Notes: generated by a model from the letters alone, not told the origin. A stretch of DNA of 7,163 nucleotides from DATEUP01 sp041485285 (GCA_041485285.1 JBGPJF010000102.1:1-7163); one strand, 5' to 3'; numbered from the stretch's first letter, positions 1 to 6,987 are shown. A program made the numbers and translations.

Positions 1-504
1 GGCCTCGACGATATTCCCGGTGCCCGCCTCGCCCTTCGTGCGGATCATCGCCGCACCTTCGTCGATGCGCCGCAGCGCCTCGCCGAGGTCGCGCGCGCCG
101 CACACGAAGGGCACCGTAAACGGCCGCTTGTCAACATGGTACTGCGGGTCGGCGGGGGTTAACACCTCGGACTCGTCGATCATGTCGACGCCGAGCTCTT
201 GGAGGATCTGCGCCTCGACAAAGTGGCCGATGCGGCACTTCGCCATGACCGGGATCGTGACCGCGTCGATGATTTCGGCGATCTTCGTCGGGTCGGCCAT
301 CCGCGCCACTCCGCCCTGCGCGCGGATGTCGGCCGGCACGCGCTCGAGCGCCATCACGGCGACCGCGCCCGCCTCTTCCGCCACCTTCGCTTGCTTGGCG
401 TCGGTCACATCCATGATGACGCCGCCCTTCTGCATCGCCGCAAAGCCGCGCTTCACTAGCTCGCTCCCGTGGCGCAGCCGGCTAAGGTCGAATCGCTCGG
501 TCAC
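1..504 (-). CDS. pdxS: Pyridoxal 5'-phosphate synthase subunit PdxS, N-terminal part (runs off the left edge)
   Basis: PdxS is the synthase subunit of the deoxyxylulose-independent PLP pathway. It builds PLP from ribose 5-phosphate, glyceraldehyde 3-phosphate and ammonia supplied by the glutaminase PdxT, in a cytoplasmic dodecamer. Only the first 168 codons of a usual ~290-300 are present, and the frame is open to base 1. Family hallmarks are nearly intact: VKRGFAAMQKGGVIMDVT (residues 17-34), AVMALERVPADIR (49-61), IPVMAKCRIGH (84-94), DESEVLTPAD (110-119), VPFVCGARDLGEA (131-143) and RTKGEAGTGN (155-164). Asp32, Lys89 and Lys157 match Bacillus subtilis PdxS Asp24, Lys81 and Lys149, the substrate-binding and imine-forming residues, so the visible active site is complete. 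I chose GTG at 504 because MTERFDLSRLRHGSEL fits a normal-length N-terminus. An in-frame GTG at 561 would add 19 residues, and the frame stays open back to the stop of the upstream gene at 642. No clear promoter or strong Shine-Dalgarno is visible; TTTTAT around 648-653 (minus) is a weak TATA candidate. Codon use is strongly GC-ending (about 87% GC3 in 48 codons). Confidence 0.97.
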   Translation of the reverse strand, partial: MTERFDLSRLRHGSELVKRGFAAMQKGGVIMDVTDAKQAKVAEEAGAVAVMALERVPADIRAQGGVARMADPTKIAEIIDAVTIPVMAKCRIGHFVEAQILQELGVDMIDESEVLTPADPQYHVDKRPFTVPFVCGARDLGEALRRIDEGAAMIRTKGEAGTGNIVEA

Positions 505-576
505 CCTTGTGCCCCCGGCGGCATCGCCCTTGGCACGCCCACCTTCGCGGATGCCGGTCACACTAATGAAGCTAGG

Positions 577-608
577 GGCCCCTTCAAGGTCCTCCCTGCT
601 GAAGGGCC
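577..608 (-). repeat. Imperfect hairpin between the secreted-protein gene and pdxS
   Basis: On the plus strand GGCCCCTTCA (577-586) can pair with TGAAGGGCC (600-608) around a 13-nt loop, giving nine base pairs with one bulged C. A perfect palindrome AGGGGCCCCT (574-583) overlaps the left arm. On the transcribed minus strand the loop contains GGGAGG. It lies 31 nt past the stop of the upstream gene and 73 nt before the preferred pdxS start. It could help end the upstream transcript or structure the pdxS leader. No T-run follows it, so a classical archaeal terminator is not supported. The role is inference. Confidence 0.4.
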
Positions 609-639
609 CGTCGTGTCGCCCGCCGTCCCTCGGCGGCGC

Positions 640-2574
640 TCACAGCGGATAAAACCGAGTGACGCCCCCCGTGGGGAACCATGCGGGGGCCACGCCATTT
701 GAGGAAATCAGCCAAACGGTTTCCCTGGCCGTGACGGGGTCCTCAACCAAGATCACCGCTGGCGACCAAGGCTGGTTGTAAGGTTCGATTGCGCAGCCAT
801 TTGGCCCTGGCGGCGCCCATACGACGAAGGTGTCGATCGGTTGGACCGTCCAAACGCCATTCACGGAGGAAATCATGATGAGCGTTTCGCCCCAGGTTTG
901 GATCGCTCCACAGACCCACGCAGAATCGTCATAAACCGTAATCCAGAGTCGGGCCGTGTTTCCATCCAAGGTCCCCGTGTACGACGACTCGACCTTGGCC
1001 ATTGCGGCGTTGCCGCCGAATCCAGCCCCCCACTGTATGGGCGCCCCATTTACGGCCATCCCCCAGAATCCCTGCGGGAACGCGTCCATGCGTTGAATTT
1101 CAAGGAAAGGCTTGGGAACCGGATTCTCTGAGATTACCCAAACGTCCCCCCCTCCATAAACTGGCAGGTTGGCGCCCCTCAAGTTCCCTGCGAGACCCGT
1201 GTTGGCGCCCTTCATTACGGACAAGACACTACAGACGATCATCTTGACAGGATAGCAGGCCACAATTGGGCCCCAAACCGGATCGTATTGAAGAGTCACT
1301 TTTTCAACAGTGAGGGGGTGGGCAACATTGTCCCCGTAACTAATGATACAAACGCCCATCTCGCCCGGAACTGGGGCCTGCGGGCCGCTCGGGTGGGGCC
1401 CGTCCATGAATGGAATCGGGGGAACCGGACCGGCCGGATCCAATGTATAGCAAACGGACCCAAACACCGGTGGGTAAGGAGGAACGTTAATTGGGACGGC
1501 CCCCGGAATTGATTTTGCATAGTAGTCGGTCTGCGTCCAGAAATCAACGACCAAAAACCATGGCTTCGAATTCTGACTGTCCACCATCGTGAAGCCCGTA
1601 AAATGACCAACCGCGTTGGGGCCGATTTTTGCAAATTCGGCGAGGTCAGGCCGCCCGCGAATGAAACCCGGCCATTCCGGCGCGGGGTAAATCGGTTCCC
1701 ACTCACAATTCTGGGGCCCGGGGCATGCGGGGGGCAGATTTGCGGCCAGGGGGTAAACAATTCGGTTTTGCCACCGCGCCGCGCCCGCCGCCGCTCCAAA
1801 GTCGATGCTGATCATCCGGCTCTCATGAGTGCCCGGCGCTAGGCTGATGAAAGCCACATCGTCGTAATAGGGAAGGGGGTTGAGCGGGTCAATCAGGGCA
1901 GAGAAACCTTGGCCCTTGTTCGGCTCCCACCAGAGAGAATTTGTGCCAGCCTTCAGGGGCAGGGACCCCACCAGGACGTCCTGAACCAAACTGAATTGCC
2001 AATTGCAATTCGCTCCGCCGACGCATTGAAGGTCAATGAAAAGGATGTGGAGCCCCTGCGGGGCCGCGAATGAAACGACCTTTGCGATGATCATCTGGCC
2101 GTCCGGCCCGCCGGAACCGGAAAGCAATGGAGCCGAGACGACCGCGTCGCACGTGCGGCCAGTGAGCGTGTTGATGGAAGTGGCCCGCACAACCCCCCCC
2201 GCCTGCGCGCCGCTCGTGAGCCGGGCAAGGAGGTGCGTCGGCAGAATCCCGGCGCCGTGCGCGTCAAGACACGCCCACGGGGCCTGCGCCGCTTGGCCGA
2301 GCGTGTCACGCCCGGCTTCGAGAACAATATCGTTGGAGAATTGGACCGGCGGAATGTCAAGGTCCGGCTTGTAAGGTCCGACAATAATTGCCGGTGGGAT
2401 TGCCTGCGGGTTTACGGCCGTTGACAAACTCGACTGCCACGCGCGCTCGTTGGCAGCTCCGTTTGCCAGCCATTTCGAGGGCGCTGGGTTTATCCATGCA
2501 TCGGAGGGGGTCGAAGCGAACACGATGCAAAGGCCAATGACGGTCGTTATGAACCAACCAGATTTCGCTTTCAT
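640..2574 (-). CDS. Secreted cysteine-rich protein of unknown function, 644 aa
   Basis: I do not recognise this family. Residues 1-27 look like a Sec signal peptide: Lys2 and Lys4, a hydrophobic core from about Trp7 to Ala21, then a likely cleavage after PSDA before WINPAPS. There is no second membrane segment, lipobox or C-terminal sorting tail, and the protein ends GVTRFYPL, so release from the cell is likely. The mature part is rich in Pro, Gly and Trp, with many short hydrophobic strands such as LHILFIDLQC, PWFLVVDFW, GDVWVISEN, ARLWITVYDD and TVWLISSNG, suggesting an all-beta, perhaps propeller-like fold. It has twelve cysteines, an even number fitting disulfides. Four of them lie in two copies of the motif C-x-G-x-x-N-C-x-W, at residues 184-192 and 284-292. 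It has no N-x-S/T sequon, unusual beside its heavily glycosylatable neighbour. The ATG at 2574 is preferred; an in-frame GTG at 2583 would add three residues and could serve a leaderless message. It is transcribed divergently from the giant surface-protein gene. Third-position GC is modest (62-72% in two samples), unlike pdxS. Confidence 0.85.
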   Translation of the reverse strand: MKAKSGWFITTVIGLCIVFASTPSDAWINPAPSKWLANGAANERAWQSSLSTAVNPQAIPPAIIVGPYKPDLDIPPVQFSNDIVLEAGRDTLGQAAQAPWACLDAHGAGILPTHLLARLTSGAQAGGVVRATSINTLTGRTCDAVVSAPLLSGSGGPDGQMIIAKVVSFAAPQGLHILFIDLQCVGGANCNWQFSLVQDVLVGSLPLKAGTNSLWWEPNKGQGFSALIDPLNPLPYYDDVAFISLAPGTHESRMISIDFGAAAGAARWQNRIVYPLAANLPPACPGPQNCEWEPIYPAPEWPGFIRGRPDLAEFAKIGPNAVGHFTGFTMVDSQNSKPWFLVVDFWTQTDYYAKSIPGAVPINVPPYPPVFGSVCYTLDPAGPVPPIPFMDGPHPSGPQAPVPGEMGVCIISYGDNVAHPLTVEKVTLQYDPVWGPIVACYPVKMIVCSVLSVMKGANTGLAGNLRGANLPVYGGGDVWVISENPVPKPFLEIQRMDAFPQGFWGMAVNGAPIQWGAGFGGNAAMAKVESSYTGTLDGNTARLWITVYDDSAWVCGAIQTWGETLIMISSVNGVWTVQPIDTFVVWAPPGPNGCAIEPYNQPWSPAVILVEDPVTARETVWLISSNGVAPAWFPTGGVTRFYPL

Positions 2575-2602
2575 CCGAACCACGCCCCCAGTTGGAATCG
2601 CA

Positions 2603-2615
2603 TTGTTATATGGTT
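2603..2615 (-). promoter_or_regulatory. TATA-box promoter of the secreted cysteine-rich protein
   Basis: On the minus strand the sequence reads CCATATAAC, centred near 2609, an AT-rich island in GC-rich surroundings. An archaeal start about 25 nt downstream falls near 2584. That leaves a leader of roughly 10 nt before ATG 2574, or none at all if GTG 2583 is used. There is no convincing Shine-Dalgarno in this leader. The position and composition are seen; promoter activity is inferred. Confidence 0.6.
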
Positions 2616-3047
2616 ATCGCGGAAAATCCCCCGGGAGCCTTGACATGCTGACGGTTTGGCTAAAGGGCCTCGTGTCATGCGAACCCCGAGATTCAGGCGG
2701 CCCGGGCTCGCCCCGAAACGACGGCCCGAGCGCCTCAGCTGGGGTTAGGAACCCTTCATTTCGCATCCCTTTAAGTGAAACCAAGGCGGTTCCTCGGCCT
2801 GTGCCCGCTGCCCTCGCCTCGACTCTCATCCAAAGTGGAGACGTATCCAACCTCCCCCGACGTCCTCTGGACGTTGGTTGGGATGCCGCGTTGGTTCATG
2901 TCAGATCCCTTACGCCCGACGAGTTGGAGGCTGCATTTTGGGCGCTCCCCTGTGCCGGGCGCACCTCCTGCGCTTAGGGACGCGCGGTCCTCCACCGTTC
3001 CCCGTTTGGCCCGCTACCCGAACTCAGTTTCGCCCTCACCCGCCAGG
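2616..3047. other. Intergenic region between divergent genes, no convincing gene
   Basis: About 430 bp separate the two TATA elements. Short frames are open on both strands, but none combines a plausible start, a ribosome binding site and a protein-like composition; translations are rich in Pro, Arg and Ser, as expected of random GC-rich sequence. I saw no tRNA or rRNA, no CRISPR repeats and no insertion-sequence ends. The notable structure is the nested inverted repeat at 2847-2881. A weak AT patch CTTTAAG near 2770-2776 could be a minor promoter element. The length exceeds what two simple archaeal promoters need, so an upstream regulatory region or a small RNA is possible but not shown. Confidence 0.5.
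2847..2881. repeat. Nested inverted repeat in the divergent intergenic region
   Basis: The outer arms are CCAACC (2847-2852) and GGTTGG (2876-2881). Inside them ACGTCC (2860-2865) and GGACGT (2869-2874) pair perfectly around the loop TCT. Together they give two stacked six-base-pair stems, with a seven-base bulge on the left side and one base on the right. It could be a protein-binding site shared by the divergent genes or a hairpin in an unannotated transcript. There is no T-run beside it. The pairing is seen; any function is inference. Confidence 0.4.
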
Positions 3048-3059
3048 CCTTATATATCA
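3048..3059 (+). promoter_or_regulatory. TATA-box promoter of the giant surface-protein gene
   Basis: CCTTATATATCA is the clearest TATA element of the window and is centred near 3054. A start site about 25 nt downstream falls near 3079-3082. The open frame of the surface-protein gene extends upstream through this element, back to a TTG at 2878. The promoter therefore argues that translation really begins downstream, at TTG 3121 or possibly at a rarer CTG at 3091. Confidence 0.65.
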
Positions 3060-3120
3060 CGCTCTCGCATCGCGAAGCCTTGGTGGTTTTCTGCGGGGTG
3101 CCGTCCGTAACCTTCGAGCC

Positions 3121-6100
3121 TTGCTGACCCGACGCGGCGGCATCGCAGCTGTCGTGGTGGTCGCCTGTTTGGTCGGGCCCCTTGCAGGCCTTTCTCAAGG
3201 CCAACGGGTCGTTGATACGACGCTCCTCGGAGGAATCCCGGTTCGATCGTTCGAACAGACCGTCAACCTCGGCGAGCTCTCGCACAACACGACCACCCTC
3301 GTTGCACTCAACATAAGCGCACGGATCGTTGCGGCGCACGTCGACATCTCCGGTTCTGCGACGGCTGCGATGATGAACCTCTCGGGGCGCGGAACGGCTG
3401 CGAGGAACGGAGAAGGCTACGGCCAGGGGCAGCACGGGGGCGGAGATTACAATGGCGATGGATACGGCGACTTCGCGATCGGCGCCGATGGCACTGCTCC
3501 GGCCATTCAAGGTCGCGTGGACGTGTTTTACGGCTCGCCTGCGGGGCTTGGGCGAAACGCTAATTGGACGTATGCGGCGGGAATCGCAGGGGGCGGATTC
3601 GGTTATTCGATCGGGCACGGCCGCTACAACAGCGACGCATTCGATGACCTCGTCATCGGCGAAGCACATGAAGCGGTCGCCGGCATCGAGACGGTTTATG
3701 TTTTCTTCGGATCGGCGGCCGGCCTTGCGGTGACACCGGGCCTCACCCTCGTGTTCAATAGCACCACCAGGTTTCACTGGGGCGAACAGGTTCTGGGGGA
3801 CCTCGACCTCAACAACGACACGTACGATGACCTCGTTGTGAGCGAGCCGCAATATGGCGCGACTTCCGGTCGCGTCGTAGTGCTGTGGGGCAGCGCGGGC
3901 GGGCTCAACGTCACGAACTTTACCTCATATGTGCCGCCGCAGAACAACCGCTATGGGATCATCCTCGCCGGCCTTGGGGACACGGATGGCGACGGGGTTG
4001 ACGAATTCGCCGTCGGCGCCCCCAACAACAACAGCAACGCGGGCCAGGTTGATGTGTTCGAAGGCATTCAGGGCGTTCAGAATATGACGCGCGTGTGGAC
4101 GCACATCGGTTCCGCGGGAGAGTACTTCGGGTACTCGGTTGCCGGAGGTGCCGACCTTACGGGAGATGGGTTTGGAGATCTGGCAATCGCGGCTGCCGGA
4201 AACGCGTCGCTCGTCGGAGCCGCCTATGTCTTTAACGGGACCGGAAACGCGGGGTATCAAGCGACCGCGGGCCTGGTCTTGCTACCCGCGACGACGCAAA
4301 TGGAGCAATTCGGGGCGGGAATGGACATCCCCGGGGACATTGACGGCGATGGGACCCCCGACCTCGTGATCGGCGCCAACCGCATCAACAACTACGATGG
4401 CCGAATCTACGTCTATACCAAGCGAAACTTCTCCGCAGGCGCGGCGCGAATCCTAGACGTAAATTCCACCGGAGGGGCGGAAAGTTTCGGGTGGATCGTG
4501 AAAGGCGCCGGGGACGTCAACGGCGACGGCCTCTTTGAATATGGCGTCTTCCTTGCGCAAGGGTTCAACGGCTCGTTCAGGGTCGGGTCGACGCGTGTGT
4601 ACTATGGAACGTCGCACCCGCTTCCTGAGAATGTAACCATCTACGTAAACAACACCGTCGCTTGGGCCCGAGCGGGAGCCATGCAGGGCAATTTCACGAC
4701 CAGCGATTTCTCGGTCTTGCTCCAGGCGTATGTAACGGCGCACCAAGCCGAGGCGAATGCGCTGGGCATCCTTCTTGTTCCCCTCTCCTTCAACACCTCC
4801 TATGGTGGCCTCATCAACGTCAGCAACATCTACATCGGCTACTCCGTCGTGCGCCCGCCACCCAATGTTGCCGCGGTTGCGCCCGCCGATGGCACCGCCA
4901 TTACAATCTCCTGGAGCCTTCAGGCGACCGATGGGAACCTCTACTCGGTGTGGTCAAACAAAACGGGCGCCTGGGCAATTGTCGGAAACGTTTCCTTCCC
5001 CCGGACTCTTTTCAACGACACAAACGTTTCAAATGGCGTTACTTATTGGTATTACGTCACCGAGTGGGACACCTCCGTCCCGCTGCAAAGTAATTCGTCA
5101 GCTATCGCTTCGGCAACAGTTCGCGACCTGCTCGCGCCCAACCGGCCGCTCAACTTCAGCATCGCCAAGAACTCGACGGCCCACCGCATCACCTTGCAGT
5201 GGTCGCCGAACACGGATGACACCGTCCACTACGAAGTGTGGCGCCGCGACGGGGACACCGCCCCCTTCCTGTTGGTCACCAACGTGACCTCGCCTACGGG
5301 GACCTATGCCGACCTCAACCTCGCCGAGGAGGTCAATTACACCTACCAAGTCCGCGCCGTGGACGACGTCGGACTGTTCTCGCCGTACACGCCGCAGCTT
5401 ACCGAGCGCATCCCGGACCTCACCCCGCCGATCACCCCCGCCCTGTTCACGGCGGTCACCCACCCGTCGGGCGTTGCGGCCATCCTGTCATGGACGCCCA
5501 ACGGCGGCGACACCGTTGCCTACATCGTCATGCGGTCGCCTTCCGGCGCGAACGGCTCCTTTGTGGAGGTCGCACGCGCCACGGGCTCGCCGTTCAACGC
5601 GACCGGGCTCACGCGCAACCAGACCTACTACTTCAACATCATCGCCCTCGACAAGGCCGACCTGCGTTCCGCGCCCACCGCCACGATTGCGGTGCACACG
5701 GTCGACACGCTCGCGCCCGACGCGCCGGTGGCCACCGGCGCCTTCGCGATGCCCGTGGGCAACACGGTCCAAATCAACTGGACAGCCGCCGGCGATGACC
5801 TCGCGGCCTTCCGCGTTTACTCCGACGCATCGGGCACCTGGGTGCTTGCTGCCGAAGTCGGCGCCGCCGCGCGCCTTGCCGCCGTAGCCAACCTCACCGA
5901 CGGCGTGTCCGTTTCGTTCCGCGTGACGGCCGTCGACCGCGGCAATCTCGAGGGCGCCTTCTCGAACGCCATCAGCGCCACGCCGCGGGACAGCCAGCGG
6001 CCTGGCCCGCCCAACACCTTGCTGGTCACGGCCCCCTCCGAAGGCACCTCCCTCCTGATTGTGTGGACGGCCCCGTCGGACAGCGACATTGCCGGCTACC

Positions 6101-6987
6101 GCGTGTTCATCCTCGACCCCACCATCAGCGCCGACTTCCGGCCCCTTGCAAATGTTACCGCGACCACGTACAAGGCCACGGGCCTTGCAAACGGCATCTC
6201 CTACCGCTTCGAGGTGACCGCCTTCGATGAGGTGCCCAACGAGGGGCCGCCCTCCTCGTTTGCAACGGGCACGCCCTCGGACTCGATCGCGCCGTCGGCA
6301 CCGCGCATCACCACGGCCTCCGTATCCACCACCACCGTGAACCTCCGGATCAACGGCACGTCAGAGCCGAACATGAACATCGAGATCTGGGTGCGCGGCA
6401 CCATGCAGTCCACCGAAGTCGCCGACGCGACCGGCAACTGGACCGGCCAAGCGCGGCTCGTCACCGGCGACAACGAAGTCTTTGCGATCGCCGTCGACCC
6501 CTCCACCATCGTGGCTCCCGCCGCCAAGCGCTCCGAAAACTCCCAGGTCGTCCACTTCACGCTCGACACGCAGAAGCCCACGGTGCTCACGGTGACGCCC
6601 GCCGCCGACGCGACCAACGTCAACACCGGGGCTGCGGTCATCGTCACCTTCAGCGAAGAACTGCGCGTGGGCTCCGCGAGCATCCGGCTCCTCGACTCCG
6701 CCGGCAACGAGGTCCAAGGCACCTTCCAATACGACGCGTTCAACCACACCGCGCGGTTCACCCCGGCGTCAAACTTGACCGCCGGAGCCACCTACCGGGC
6801 GACCGTAGCCGCGACCGACACGGCGGGCAACGCGATGCTCCCCACCACGGTCACGTTCACGACGGCCGCCGAAGGCGGCGGATCCACCGGGAAAACGCCC
6901 GGGTTCGAGTCGGTTTCGGCCGGCCTGGCCCTCGGCTTGGTGGCCTGCGTGCTCTTGGCCAGCCGCAGGCGCATCCAGCATCGTTGA
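3121..6987 (+). CDS. Giant cell-surface protein: FG-GAP propeller, FN3 and Ig-like modules, PGF-CTERM anchor (1288 aa)
   Basis: This is probably an envelope-anchored adhesin or matrix protein facing outward. Numbering is from TTG 3121. A signal peptide covers residues 1 to about 28 (Arg4-Arg5, then a Val-rich core). Seven FG-GAP repeats have calcium-loop first positions at 109, 168, 229, 287, 345, 406 and 465, a period of 58-61 residues, enough for one closed integrin-alpha-like propeller. Loops 1, 3 and 6 are canonical D-x-[DN]-x-D-x-x-x-D; loop 2 has Arg at the first ligand position. A beta-rich domain spans about 500-575. FN3 modules follow at about 576-667, 668-766, 767-861, 862-956 and 957-1053, then an Ig-like module (1054-1148) and a Big_5/SbsA-like Ig module (1149-1251). 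From module 2 on, a D-x-x-x-P linker recurs every 95-97 residues. The tail is PGFE at 1260-1263, a membrane segment and RRR. About 39 N-x-S/T sequons occur, and no cysteine in the ectodomain. No ATG or GTG precedes the signal peptide in frame. TTG at 2878 or 2938 would lengthen the protein, but both lie upstream of the TATA box. The ligand is unknown. Confidence 0.92.
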   Translation: MLTRRGGIAAVVVVACLVGPLAGLSQGQRVVDTTLLGGIPVRSFEQTVNLGELSHNTTTLVALNISARIVAAHVDISGSATAAMMNLSGRGTAARNGEGYGQGQHGGGDYNGDGYGDFAIGADGTAPAIQGRVDVFYGSPAGLGRNANWTYAAGIAGGGFGYSIGHGRYNSDAFDDLVIGEAHEAVAGIETVYVFFGSAAGLAVTPGLTLVFNSTTRFHWGEQVLGDLDLNNDTYDDLVVSEPQYGATSGRVVVLWGSAGGLNVTNFTSYVPPQNNRYGIILAGLGDTDGDGVDEFAVGAPNNNSNAGQVDVFEGIQGVQNMTRVWTHIGSAGEYFGYSVAGGADLTGDGFGDLAIAAAGNASLVGAAYVFNGTGNAGYQATAGLVLLPATTQMEQFGAGMDIPGDIDGDGTPDLVIGANRINNYDGRIYVYTKRNFSAGAARILDVNSTGGAESFGWIVKGAGDVNGDGLFEYGVFLAQGFNGSFRVGSTRVYYGTSHPLPENVTIYVNNTVAWARAGAMQGNFTTSDFSVLLQAYVTAHQAEANALGILLVPLSFNTSYGGLINVSNIYIGYSVVRPPPNVAAVAPADGTAITISWSLQATDGNLYSVWSNKTGAWAIVGNVSFPRTLFNDTNVSNGVTYWYYVTEWDTSVPLQSNSSAIASATVRDLLAPNRPLNFSIAKNSTAHRITLQWSPNTDDTVHYEVWRRDGDTAPFLLVTNVTSPTGTYADLNLAEEVNYTYQVRAVDDVGLFSPYTPQLTERIPDLTPPITPALFTAVTHPSGVAAILSWTPNGGDTVAYIVMRSPSGANGSFVEVARATGSPFNATGLTRNQTYYFNIIALDKADLRSAPTATIAVHTVDTLAPDAPVATGAFAMPVGNTVQINWTAAGDDLAAFRVYSDASGTWVLAAEVGAAARLAAVANLTDGVSVSFRVTAVDRGNLEGAFSNAISATPRDSQRPGPPNTLLVTAPSEGTSLLIVWTAPSDSDIAGYRVFILDPTISADFRPLANVTATTYKATGLANGISYRFEVTAFDEVPNEGPPSSFATGTPSDSIAPSAPRITTASVSTTTVNLRINGTSEPNMNIEIWVRGTMQSTEVADATGNWTGQARLVTGDNEVFAIAVDPSTIVAPAAKRSENSQVVHFTLDTQKPTVLTVTPAADATNVNTGAAVIVTFSEELRVGSASIRLLDSAGNEVQGTFQYDAFNHTARFTPASNLTAGATYRATVAATDTAGNAMLPTTVTFTTAAEGGGSTGKTPGFESVSAGLALGLVACVLLASRRRIQHR
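6889..6984 (+). other. PGF-CTERM sorting and anchoring signal
   Basis: A Gly-Ser linker (GGGSTGKT) leads into P-G-F-E at residues 1260-1263. About 18 hydrophobic residues follow (SVSAGLALGLVACVLLAS), then RRR and a short basic end. This order is that of the archaeal PGF-CTERM signal, which archaeosortase A processes and replaces with a lipid anchor in haloarchaea. The archaeosortase gene is not in the window. A simple C-terminal transmembrane anchor is the alternative. Confidence 0.85.

Noticed and set aside
559..588. A ten-codon frame (TTG to TGA, minus strand) after GGAGG upstream of pdxS, as a leader peptide
   Set aside because: The spacing between GGAGG and TTG is only about three nucleotides and nothing else supports translation.
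20..652. A 210-codon plus-strand frame opposite pdxS
   Set aside because: It is antisense to a clear, conserved PdxS sequence and its translation is Ser/Arg/Pro-rich noise; GC-rich codons opened the frame.
2450..3110. Plus-strand frames at 2450-2977 and 2775-3110 across the intergenic region
   Set aside because: The first overlaps the signal-peptide end of the secreted gene. Both lack a ribosome binding site and read as low-complexity Pro/Arg/Ser sequence.
2974..3852. A 292-codon minus-strand frame opposite the start of the surface-protein gene
   Set aside because: The plus strand encodes a signal peptide and calcium-loop repeats here. The minus frame has no recognisable motif, promoter or ribosome binding site.
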